Below are positions 35,715-43,417 of a stretch of DNA of 53,785 nucleotides, piece by piece. The position numbers were made by a program, and so were the translations under genes. The DNA comes from Roseomonas genomospecies 6 (GTDB taxonomy: Bacteria > Pseudomonadota > Alphaproteobacteria > Azospirillales > Azospirillaceae), in assembly GCF_008365375.1 (NCBI RefSeq), contig NZ_QOKW01000036.1, forward strand, positions 1 to 53,785, read 5' to 3'. How positions within the stretch are numbered: the stretch's first letter is position 1; every line of letters starts with the position of its first letter. The notes beneath the pieces were generated by a model. The model had not been told where the DNA came from and did not search any database. It saw only the letters and a list, made by a program, of their open reading frames with translations.

Positions 35715-37346
35715 TTAGAACAGGCTTCCCTGGGTGGGCGGACGGTTCGGCTTCTTCGGCTCCGCTTTCGGTCTGGCAGGTCTGGGCTTCGGCTCCGGCG
35801 CGGCGGCGGGCGGGGCCTCCACGAGTGGCCCGCCGTCCACCGTCGCGGCGGCCCGGCCGTCGGCGAAGACCAGCGACACCGCCAGTCCCGGCGTGGCCTG
35901 GGCGGCGCTGGTCAGCGGCTTGCCGTCGCCGGATTGCACCAGGGCGAAGCCGCGCTCCAGGACGCCCTTGTAAGAATAGCTTTCCAGAAGCTGCCCCACC
36001 GCCGTCAGCTTCGCCGCGCGCTCCTCCACCGCCTTGCCGTAGCTGCGGTCCAGCCGGGGCGTCAGGTCGGACAGGCGGCGGCTGCCGTCGCCGAACTTCA
36101 CCCGGATCGGGCCGAGCGTCAGACGCCCGCTCACCCGCTCATATTGACCCCGCGCGGCGACGACGGCGTGGCGCAGCGCGCCGTCCAGCGCGCGGGACTC
36201 TGACGCCAGCCGCTGCCCGGCCTCCGCCAGCTTCTCGCGCGGGTGGCGCAGCGTGGCGCCCAGCTCGTTCAGGCGGGTGCGGCGGCGGTCGAGCAGGGCG
36301 GCGGCGGCCAGCGTCAGCCGCTCCGCCCGGTCGTCCAGCCGCTGGGCATGGCTTTCCAGCAACGCGCGCGGGTCGCCCAGCCCGCGGGCCAGCCCTTCCA
36401 CCCGCGTCCGCCGCTCGGCCAGCAGGCGGGTGGCGGCGCCGACCATGCGCCGTTCGTCGTCCAGCACCTGGGCCAGCAACTCCGCCCGCACCGGCACGGC
36501 CATCTCCGCCGCCGCGGTGGGGGTGGGGGCGCGGCGGTCGGACGCGAAGTCGATCAGGGTGGTGTCCGTCTCGTGCCCGACCGCGGAGATCAGCGGGATG
36601 CGGCTGGCCGCCGCCGCGCGGACCACATTCTCCTCGTTGAAGGCCATCAGGTCCTCCAGCGAGCCGCCGCCGCGCGCCACGATCAGCAGGTCCGGGCGCG
36701 GCACCGGGCCGCCGGGCGCGATGCGGTTGAAGCCCTCGATCGCCGCGGTGACCTCCGCCGCCGCCCGCTCTCCCTGAACGGCGACCGGCCAGAGCAGGAC
36801 CCGGCGCGGAAAGCGGTCGTGCAGCCGGTGCAGGATGTCGCGGATGACCGCCCCGGTGGGGGAGGTGACGACGCCGATCACGTCGGGCAGGAAGGGGATG
36901 GGCTTCTTGCGCTCCGCGTCGAACAGCCCCTCCGCCGCGAGGCGCTTCTTGCGCTCCTCCAGCATCTTCAGGAGCGCGCCCTCGCCGGCCAGCTCCATCG
37001 ACTCGATGATGAGCTGGTATTGCGAGCGGCCCGGGTAGGTCGTCATGCGCCCGGTGACGATGACCTCCAGCCCCTCCGCCGGCTGGATGGCCAGCTTCGA
37101 CGCGGTGCCGCGCCAGCACACCGCCTCGATCACCGCCGTGTCGTCCTTCAGGCGGAGGTAGCAGTGGCCGGAGCTGTGCCGCTTGGGCTGGGAGATCTCG
37201 CCGCGCACGCGGACGAAGCCGAACTCCTCCTCGATGCTGCGCTTCAGGCGCCGGGCGAGATCGCCCACCGAGAATTCGGGCAGGTTCGAACCGGGGCGCG
37301 GTTCGGGGGCGATCAGAGGCGAGGTCATATCAAGGTCTTGAGTCAT
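35715..37346 (-). CDS. xseA: exodeoxyribonuclease VII large subunit
   Basis: 543 residues. N-terminal OB domain (EFSVGDLARRLKRSIEEEFG, VRGEISQPKRHSSGHCYLRL), then IGVVTSPTGAVIRDILHRL and RGGGSLEDLMAFNEENVVRA, SAVGHETDTTLIDF and DRRAPTPTAAAEMAVP, a long coiled coil, and YSYKGVLERGFALV near the end. With XseB it degrades single-stranded DNA from both ends. The tail is Pro/Ala/Lys-rich and ends TQGSLF. ATG 37346 or 37328 may start it. The purD gene is divergent, its start 58 bases away. Confidence 0.95.
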   Translation of the reverse strand: MTQDLDMTSPLIAPEPRPGSNLPEFSVGDLARRLKRSIEEEFGFVRVRGEISQPKRHSSGHCYLRLKDDTAVIEAVCWRGTASKLAIQPAEGLEVIVTGRMTTYPGRSQYQLIIESMELAGEGALLKMLEERKKRLAAEGLFDAERKKPIPFLPDVIGVVTSPTGAVIRDILHRLHDRFPRRVLLWPVAVQGERAAAEVTAAIEGFNRIAPGGPVPRPDLLIVARGGGSLEDLMAFNEENVVRAAAASRIPLISAVGHETDTTLIDFASDRRAPTPTAAAEMAVPVRAELLAQVLDDERRMVGAATRLLAERRTRVEGLARGLGDPRALLESHAQRLDDRAERLTLAAAALLDRRRTRLNELGATLRHPREKLAEAGQRLASESRALDGALRHAVVAARGQYERVSGRLTLGPIRVKFGDGSRRLSDLTPRLDRSYGKAVEERAAKLTAVGQLLESYSYKGVLERGFALVQSGDGKPLTSAAQATPGLAVSLVFADGRAAATVDGGPLVEAPPAAAPEPKPRPARPKAEPKKPNRPPTQGSLF

Positions 37347-37403
37347 GGCGGCACCATGATACAAGGCGCGGTGTCGGCAACAAGCGTGGAAGGACGGGGT
37401 GCC

Positions 37404-38693
37404 ATGAATGTCCTGGTGGTCGGGTCGGGTGGGCGCGAACATGCGCTGTGCTGGGCCATTCAGAACTCGCCGCTGTGCGACACGCTCTACTGCGCGCCGG
37501 GCAACGCCGGCATCGCGGACGTGGCCGAATGCGTCGCCATCGGCGCGGAGGATGTGGACGCCCTGGTCCACTTCGCCCAGGACAAGGCCATCGACTTCGT
37601 GGTCGTCGGGCCGGAAGGGCCCCTGGTGCTGGGCCTCGTGGACAAGCTGACCGCCATCGGCATCAAGGCCTTCGGCCCCAGCGCGGCGGCGGCGGAGCTT
37701 GAGGGCTCCAAGGGCTTCATGAAGGACATCCTGGCCAAGTACGGCGTGCCGACCGCCGCCTATGGCCGCTTCAAGGATGTCGAGGCCGCCAAGGATTTCG
37801 TGCGCCAGAACGGCGCTCCCATCGTGGTCAAGGCCGACGGGCTGGCCGCCGGCAAGGGCGTGACCGTCGCCCGCACCCAGGAGGAAGCCTTCGCCGCCAT
37901 CGACGAGGCTCTGGTCGAAGGCCGCTTCGGCGCCGCCGGGGCCGAGGTGGTGGTCGAGGAATTCCTGGACGGCGAGGAGGTCAGCTTCTTCGCCCTGTGC
38001 GACGGCGAGTCGGCCCTGCCGCTGGCGTCGGCCCAGGACCACAAGGCGGTGGGCGACGGCGACACCGGTCCGAACACCGGCGGCATGGGCGCCTATTCCC
38101 CGGCCCCGGCGCTGACCCCCGACCTCCAGGCCCGCGTGATGCGCGAGATCGTCGAGCCGACCGTCAAGGGCATGGCGGCGGAGGGGCGTCCCTTCAAGGG
38201 CGTGCTGTTCGCCGGCCTGATGATCGTGAAGGACGCCGATGGAAATCCGGTGCCGAAGACGCTGGAATTCAACGTCCGCTTCGGCGACCCGGAATGCCAG
38301 ACGCTGATGATGCGCCTGAAGTCCGACGCGCTGGCCGCCTTGATCGCGGCGGCGGACGGCCAGTTGAAGCACATCGACCTGCGCTGGTACGACGAGACGG
38401 CCCTGTGCGTCGTCATGGCCGCCAACGGCTACCCCGGCGATTACGTGAAGAACACGGAGATCAAGGGCTTCGACGCCGCCAACGCGGTGGAGGGCGTGAC
38501 CGTCTTCCACGCCGGCACGAAGCTGGCGGACGATGGGCGGGTGCTGTCCACCGGCGGGCGAGTCCTGGGCGTGACCGCCAAGGCCCCGACCGTGGCCGAG
38601 GCGCAGAAGCGCGCCTATCAGGGCGTGGATGCGCTGGACTGGCCGGACGGCTTCTGCCGCCGCGACATCGGCTGGCGCGCGGTGGGGCGCTGA
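37404..38693 (+). CDS. purD: phosphoribosylamine-glycine ligase
   Basis: Second step of purine synthesis: ATP-dependent joining of glycine to phosphoribosylamine. 429 residues, ATG 37404 after AAGGACGGGG. Signature: VLVVGSGGREHALCWAI, VVGPEGPLVLGLVD, GPSAAAAELEGSKGFMKD, VVKADGLAAGKGV (ATP-grasp), DHKAVGDGDTGPNTGGMGAY and EFNVRFGDPECQ (Mg-binding). Confidence 0.97.
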   Translation: MNVLVVGSGGREHALCWAIQNSPLCDTLYCAPGNAGIADVAECVAIGAEDVDALVHFAQDKAIDFVVVGPEGPLVLGLVDKLTAIGIKAFGPSAAAAELEGSKGFMKDILAKYGVPTAAYGRFKDVEAAKDFVRQNGAPIVVKADGLAAGKGVTVARTQEEAFAAIDEALVEGRFGAAGAEVVVEEFLDGEEVSFFALCDGESALPLASAQDHKAVGDGDTGPNTGGMGAYSPAPALTPDLQARVMREIVEPTVKGMAAEGRPFKGVLFAGLMIVKDADGNPVPKTLEFNVRFGDPECQTLMMRLKSDALAALIAAADGQLKHIDLRWYDETALCVVMAANGYPGDYVKNTEIKGFDAANAVEGVTVFHAGTKLADDGRVLSTGGRVLGVTAKAPTVAEAQKRAYQGVDALDWPDGFCRRDIGWRAVGR

Positions 38694-38725
38694 CGGGGCC
38701 CCGCTTTGACGCTATATAGATAAGG

Positions 38726-39022
38726 ATGGCGACGGCGCTCCAACTGCCGGCTGGCGTTTCAGCCGAAGACATCAAGGCCCTGGCATCCCGTTATGGAGCC
38801 AGGAACTTGCGTGTCTTCGGTTCTCGTGCGTTGGGGCGGGCGCGCCCCGACAGCGATCTGGACCTTCTGGTGGAATTGGAACCGGGGCGGGATCTGTTCG
38901 ATCTGATCGAGTTGAAGCACGCTTTGGAGGAACGGACAGGCGCCGCCGTTGACGTGGTGACCGAGGGCGGACTGTCGCCTTACATGCGCGAAGGCATTCT
39001 TCAAACGGCGCGATCCCTGTGA
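38726..39022 (+). CDS. mntA: MntA-type nucleotidyltransferase antitoxin
   Basis: A 98-residue minimal nucleotidyltransferase with the GSx10DxD signature: G32-S33, then D44-L45-D46 (VFGSRALGRARPDSDLDLLV), and a third acidic strand (AAVDVVTE). In characterised pairs MntA transfers AMP to a Tyr of HepT and so silences it. The TGA stop overlaps the HepT GTG start by four bases, the usual arrangement of this toxin-antitoxin module. Confidence 0.9.
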   Translation: MATALQLPAGVSAEDIKALASRYGARNLRVFGSRALGRARPDSDLDLLVELEPGRDLFDLIELKHALEERTGAAVDVVTEGGLSPYMREGILQTARSL

Positions 39023-39375
39023 ACGGTGACCGTGCCTATCTGGAGCATATTCGCGAGTCGATCCGACGTGTGATGGAGTACACGGCAACCGGGCGCGACG
39101 ACTTTTTCGCCCGCACGCTCCTTCAGGACGGTGTCATCCGCAATCTGGAGATCATCGGCGAAGCGACGAAGAAGCTGTCGCCGGAACTGCGGTCGCGATA
39201 TCCCGATTTGCCATGGAAGAATATGGCGGCGTTGCGCGATGTGCTGATCCACAACTACCTGGGTGTCGATCTGAGCATCGTGTGGGACGTGGTTGTGCAC
39301 CGGCTTCCGGGTGTGGACCGCCGGATCGCGGACATCCTAGGCGACTTTGAAGAAGACCCTACCGCCGCCCCCTGA
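39019..39375 (+). CDS. hepT: HepT-type HEPN ribonuclease toxin
   Basis: 118 residues, helical, with the HEPN active-site motif R-x4-H-x-Y: R73-DVLI-H78-N-Y80. Known HepT proteins cleave RNA or trim tRNA and are inactivated by AMPylation of the motif Tyr by MntA. Start GTG 39019 is set by the GTGA overlap with mntA. The stop overlaps the convergent TadA-like gene end by 17 bases. Confidence 0.9.
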   Translation: MNGDRAYLEHIRESIRRVMEYTATGRDDFFARTLLQDGVIRNLEIIGEATKKLSPELRSRYPDLPWKNMAALRDVLIHNYLGVDLSIVWDVVVHRLPGVDRRIADILGDFEEDPTAAP

Positions 39376-39814
39376 AGAACCCCCTCAGCATCTCCCCCGC
39401 CCGCGTCTCGTCGATGCCGCCGTAGACGTCCGGGGCGTGGTGGCAGGTGGGCTGGTGGTAGAAGCGGGGGCCGTGCTCCACACCGCCGCCCTTGGGGTCG
39501 TAGGCGCCGAAATAGACCCGCCGCAGCCGGGCGAAGCTGATCGCCGCCGCGCACAGCGCGCAGGGCTCCAGGGTCACATACAGGTCCAGACCCGGCAGGC
39601 GCGGCTCGCCGAGCGCTGTGCAGGCGGCGCGGATCGCCAGGACCTCGGCGTGGGCGGTGGGGTCGTTCAATTCCTCCGTCCGGTTGCCGGCGCGGGCTAG
39701 CACGGCGCCGGTCGCCGGATCGACCACGACCGCGCCCACAGGCACCTCTCCGCGGGAAGCGGCGGCTTCGGCCTCCTGGAAGGCGATGTCCATGGGGGAG
39801 GGGGGGCGGCTCAT
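39359..39814 (-). CDS. TadA-like nucleoside/tRNA deaminase
   Basis: Zinc-dependent CDA-fold deaminase of about 151 residues: HAE (H55, E57) in NDPTAHAEVLAIRAA, and PCALC (C85, C88) in TLEPCALCAAAISFARL. EVPVGAVVVD at the front and FGAYDPKGGGVEHG later fit TadA-type or guanine-deaminase-like enzymes. TadA makes inosine at the wobble position of tRNA-Arg. The C-terminal FYHQPTCHHAPDVYGGI differs from classic TadA, so a broader nucleoside deaminase is possible. ATG 39814 or 39793. Confidence 0.8.
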   Translation of the reverse strand: MSRPPSPMDIAFQEAEAAASRGEVPVGAVVVDPATGAVLARAGNRTEELNDPTAHAEVLAIRAACTALGEPRLPGLDLYVTLEPCALCAAAISFARLRRVYFGAYDPKGGGVEHGPRFYHQPTCHHAPDVYGGIDETRAGEMLRGFFRGRR

Positions 39815-39906
39815 GCGGGGCACCCTGCCCGGCGGTCCCTGTTTTCGTCAAGCGGCGGAACGCCCTCCGGTGTTGTTAAGCATCGGACGGAACAGGGAGG
39901 ATTGTC

Positions 39907-40116
39907 ATGAGCAACCATGTCTACAAGAAGGTGGAAATCGTCGGCACCGCCGAGACCTCCATCGACGACGCCATCCGCAACGGGATCGAGCGGGCGGCCA
40001 AGACGCTGAAGAACGTGGACTGGTTCGAGGTGGGCGAGATCCGCGGCCATGTCAGCGGCGGCAAGGTCGCCCATTTCCAGGTCGTGATGAAGGTCGGCTT
40101 CCGCCTTGAAGAATAA
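39907..40116 (+). CDS. dodecin
   Basis: A 69-residue beta-alpha-beta-beta protein that assembles into a 12-mer binding flavin or coenzyme A. HVYKKVEIVGTAETSIDDAI, AAKTLKNVDWFEVGEIRGHV and GGKVAHFQVVMKVGFRLE are characteristic, with the stacking Trp (DWFEV). ACAGGGAGGATTGTC precedes ATG 39907, a strong ribosome binding site. Confidence 0.92.
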   Translation: MSNHVYKKVEIVGTAETSIDDAIRNGIERAAKTLKNVDWFEVGEIRGHVSGGKVAHFQVVMKVGFRLEE

Positions 40117-40189
40117 AGGCGAAGAATAACGGCGGGGACCCCGTGCCGTGGGTTGCGGGCGGGGCTTGCAAGCCCTATGGTCCGTGCCC

Positions 40190-41452
40190 ATGGACACCCC
40201 CGATTTCGACCATTCCGAACCCATGCCCGGCGCCGCCGATGCGGACGCGGGCGAGCCCGATGCCGGCGAGCGCATCGCCAAGCGGCTGGCGCGCGCGGGC
40301 CTGTGCTCGCGCCGCGACGCCGAGCGCTGGATCACCGACGGCCGCGTCGCCGTCAACGGCACGACCCTGGACAGCCCGGCCTGCGTCGTGCGGCCCGGCG
40401 ACGTCGTGCAGGTGGACGGCAAGGTCATTCCGGAGCCGGAGCCGGCCCGCATGTGGCGCTATTACAAGCCGTCCGGGCTGGTCACCACCGCCCGCGACGA
40501 GAAGGGCCGCACCACCGTCTTCGAACGGCTGCCGCCGGACATGCCGCGCGTCATCTCGGTCGGGCGGCTCGACCTGACGACCGAAGGGCTGTTGCTGCTG
40601 ACCAACGACGGCGAACTGGCCCGCTTCCTGGAGTTGCCGGCCACCGGCTGGACCCGCCGCTACCGCGTGCGCGTCTTCGGCGAGGTGGACGAGGTCAAGC
40701 TGGCCGAACTGGCGAAGGGGCCAACCATCGAGGGGGTGAAGTACGGTCCCATCGAAGCCGTCCTGGACCGCATCCAGGGCCGCAACGCCTGGCTGACCGT
40801 CAGCCTGAAGGAAGGCAAGAACCGCGAGATCCGCAAGGTGATGGAGGCTCTGGGCCTTCAGGTGAACCGGCTGATCCGCGTCGCCTACGGCCCCTTCCAG
40901 CTTGGCAAGCTGGAGGAGGGCACCGTCGAGGAAGTGCCGAAGCGCGTGGTGCGGGAGCAGGTGTCCCGCTTCTTCACCGGCGCCGACCCGGCGGAGGATG
41001 GCAAGGCCAAGGGCGCCGCCAAGACCGCCGCCAGAGGGGAGGGCGCCAAGGGCGAGGCCCCCAAGAGCCGCCCCGCCGCTCCGGCGAAGGCGTCCAAGCC
41101 GCGCGACGCCAAGGCCGGATGGGCCAAGGCGGAGCCGAAGGCCGCGTCCGACCGGCGCAGCCACTCCAAGCCGCATGATGCCAAGCCGCGCGACGCCAAA
41201 CCGTATGACGCCAAGCCGCACAGCGCCAAAGGCGCCTCGGCGGGCTCCGCCCCTGGCAAACCCGCGGCCAAACCCGGCGGCAAGCCTGGAACGCTGACGC
41301 TGAAGGGCGGAAAGCCCGGCGGCGGCGGGAAGCCGGGGCCGAAGCCGCGCGGCGCGGGTGGTGCAGGCGGTGCCTCTGGGGGCGGCGCGTCCGGCGGTGG
41401 CGCGTCGGGTGGCCGGGGACCGGAGCGGACCCGTGCGGATCGTCGGCGGTAG
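40190..41452 (+). CDS. rRNA pseudouridine synthase (RluB/RsuA family) with long basic tail
   Basis: An S4 RNA-binding domain (RIAKRLARAGLCSRRDAERW) precedes the catalytic domain with KPSGLVTTARDEKGRTTVF and GRLDLTTEGLLLLTNDG (catalytic Asp), then KEGKNREIRKVMEALGLQVN. The order fits RluB, which modifies 23S rRNA. About 150 C-terminal residues are low-complexity Lys/Ala/Pro/Gly, including PHDAKPRDAKPYDAKPHSAK tandem units. ATG 40190 is the first in-frame Met before the S4 domain; the frame is open further upstream. The stop lies 20 bases inside rsmD. Confidence 0.9.
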   Translation: MDTPDFDHSEPMPGAADADAGEPDAGERIAKRLARAGLCSRRDAERWITDGRVAVNGTTLDSPACVVRPGDVVQVDGKVIPEPEPARMWRYYKPSGLVTTARDEKGRTTVFERLPPDMPRVISVGRLDLTTEGLLLLTNDGELARFLELPATGWTRRYRVRVFGEVDEVKLAELAKGPTIEGVKYGPIEAVLDRIQGRNAWLTVSLKEGKNREIRKVMEALGLQVNRLIRVAYGPFQLGKLEEGTVEEVPKRVVREQVSRFFTGADPAEDGKAKGAAKTAARGEGAKGEAPKSRPAAPAKASKPRDAKAGWAKAEPKAASDRRSHSKPHDAKPRDAKPYDAKPHSAKGASAGSAPGKPAAKPGGKPGTLTLKGGKPGGGGKPGPKPRGAGGAGGASGGGASGGGASGGRGPERTRADRRR

Positions 41453-42023
41453 GCACCGGGGGCGGCGGCTGGCCGCCCCGGCGGGGAGCGACACGCGGCC
41501 GACCACCGACCGCACCCGCGAATCCCTGTTCAACATCCTGGGCCACGCCGACTGGGGGCCGGACGGCGCCGACCTGCTGGAGGGCGCCGTCGTCGTGGAC
41601 GCCTTCTGCGGCACCGGCGCGCTGGGGCTGGAAGCCCTGTCCCGCGGCGCCGCCCACGCCAGCTTCCTGGATGTGGGCCGCGCCGCTCTGGACGCCGTGC
41701 GCGCCAACGTCGCGGCGCTGGGGGAGGGTGCGAACGCCGCCGTCCTGCGTGCCGACGCCACCCGCCCGCCGGCGGCGGCCCGCCCCTGCACGCTGGCCTT
41801 TCTCGACCCGCCCTACGGCCAGGATCTGGCGCCGCGGGCGCTGGCGGGGCTGGCGAAGGCCGGCTGGCTGGCCCCCGGCGCGGTGCTGGTGGTGGAGGTC
41901 GCCGGGCGCGATCCGCTGCCCCTGCCGCCCGGCTTCACGGACCTGGACGAGCGCCGCTACGGCGACACCCGCATCCAGTTCCTGCGCTATCGGATTTCCG
42001 ACGCGGTGCCGCCTCAGCCGTAG
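41433..42023 (+). CDS. rsmD: 16S rRNA (guanine966-N2)-methyltransferase
   Basis: 196 residues starting with GTG 41433 (RIVGGRHRGRRLAAP, the family N-terminus). PTTDRTRESLFNIL, VVDAFCGTGALGLEALSRGA (AdoMet) and LAFLDPPYGQDL (catalytic DPPY) are all present. It overlaps the pseudouridine synthase gene by 20 bases and the end of the convergent metalloprotease gene by 10 bases. Confidence 0.95.
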   Translation: MRIVGGRHRGRRLAAPAGSDTRPTTDRTRESLFNILGHADWGPDGADLLEGAVVVDAFCGTGALGLEALSRGAAHASFLDVGRAALDAVRANVAALGEGANAAVLRADATRPPAAARPCTLAFLDPPYGQDLAPRALAGLAKAGWLAPGAVLVVEVAGRDPLPLPPGFTDLDERRYGDTRIQFLRYRISDAVPPQP

Positions 42024-43204
42024 GTGAAGAAGGACGAGGAGACCTGCATCGGCGCGATCCCCGCCAGGATCAGCCGGTCGCCGCCCCCGAAGTCCAGCAG
42101 CGCGCTGCCCGAGCCGTCCGACCCCAGACGGTAGGTCATGTTGGACGCGATCTGGATGCGGTCGTTCTGCGCACCGCTGAAATCGGCGATGCGGTCCTGC
42201 CCGCCGCCGCGCGCGAAGACGAACAGGTCCGCCCCGGCGCCGCCCCACAGCGTGTCGTTGCCGGCATCGCCCCACAGCGTGTCGTTCCCCTCGTCCCCCA
42301 TCAGCAGATCGGCGCCGGAGCCGCCGTGCAGGGCGTCGTTCCCCACCTGCCCGCGCAGCGTGTCGTTTCCGGCATCGCCCCACAGCAGATCGTTGCCCGC
42401 GCCGCCGAAAAGCTGGTCGTTGCCGCTCAGCCCGCTCAGCGTGTCGTTGCCGGCCCCGCCATGCAGGCTGTCGGCCCAGGTGTTTCCGGTCAGCGTCAGG
42501 TTCCGCGGGATCTCCACGATCTCGAAGGTCCGTCCGGTGAACTGCTCGGCGTAATAGTCGATGGAGTTCATGTAGTTGGGGCGCAGGGTCGGGGTCAGGT
42601 CCGACATGATGGTGCCGGTGGCGGCGAAATTGCCGTAGGTGGCGCCGCCCGCATACTCGTCGAAGGCGCCGATCATGTGGCCGAACTCGTGGGCCGCCAG
42701 TTCGTCCTGGTAATCGGGACCCCAATCGGTCTGGGTGCACCAGTTCAGCATGTCGCAACGCCCGTAGCTGTTGCTGACGTTCACGTTGTAGTGCTGATTC
42801 CCGGAGTTGACGAACTGGACGTCGAAGCGGATGGCGTAGCTGCCGGTGCCGTCCGACAGGCTGTACTTGTCGCCCCAGATCCCTTCGATCCCCTGCTCCC
42901 ACACCTGCTTCATCGACCCGGGGTCGTCGCCGGTCAGGTGGATGCGGGTCTGCACGGTGAAGGCGGAGCCGTCGAAGGACAGGTCGTACTTCACGTCCCA
43001 GCCGAAGCCGCCGTCCGCGCGCGTTTCCGCGTAATTGATGGTCGCGGGGGCGAAGCTTGTGGGGACCGGTGCCGCGGGAGCCGACGCCAGCGTGCCGGCG
43101 TTGTTCCCGTAGGAATAGCTGATGGCCTGCGTCGTGGTGGTCTGCGTCCCGGAATTCTGCGTCCCGGCATTTTGCGGCGCGTTCTGGCGCATGGCACGCT
43201 TCAT
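42014..43204 (-). CDS. RTX-repeat zinc metalloprotease, probably secreted by a type I system
   Basis: Start ATG 43204 is favoured by CAGGGGAA upstream. The 396-residue protein has a Gln/Thr/Asn-rich N-terminus without signal peptide, a protease-like domain with HEFGH (H172, E173, H176) in ELAAHEFGHMIGAFDEY, and five to six nonapeptide calcium repeats (GGAGNDTLSGLSGNDQLFG, LWGDAGNDTL). The hydrophobic-rich C-terminus (VSSSFFTYG) is a type I export signal candidate. No ABC exporter gene is in the window. Zinc-protease activity is inferred; the motif lacks the extended serralysin HExxHxxGxxH. Confidence 0.85.
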   Translation of the reverse strand: MKRAMRQNAPQNAGTQNSGTQTTTTQAISYSYGNNAGTLASAPAAPVPTSFAPATINYAETRADGGFGWDVKYDLSFDGSAFTVQTRIHLTGDDPGSMKQVWEQGIEGIWGDKYSLSDGTGSYAIRFDVQFVNSGNQHYNVNVSNSYGRCDMLNWCTQTDWGPDYQDELAAHEFGHMIGAFDEYAGGATYGNFAATGTIMSDLTPTLRPNYMNSIDYYAEQFTGRTFEIVEIPRNLTLTGNTWADSLHGGAGNDTLSGLSGNDQLFGGAGNDLLWGDAGNDTLRGQVGNDALHGGSGADLLMGDEGNDTLWGDAGNDTLWGGAGADLFVFARGGGQDRIADFSGAQNDRIQIASNMTYRLGSDGSGSALLDFGGGDRLILAGIAPMQVSSSFFTYG

Positions 43205-43417
43205 GGCACGATTCCCCTGGTTCGGTGCGTCTTGGGAGACATCATGCGGGCAGGATTGCAGGCTTTCTTGTGACCTTAACGTTCCCTTAACCTTTTTCCT
43301 AAGGTCGTAGGACACCCCTTACGGTCGGCGCGGCAACGCGAGGGGACCTTGGCCGGTCGGTCCTGTTGAGGCCTAGGACGAGCGGCGGCGGGCGCCGCAT
43401 CCGGGGCGGGGCGGGTC

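Noticed and set aside
37347..38510. Extension of the xseA frame opposite purD
   Set aside because: XseA domains begin at about 37346. The extra part is antisense to the complete purD gene.
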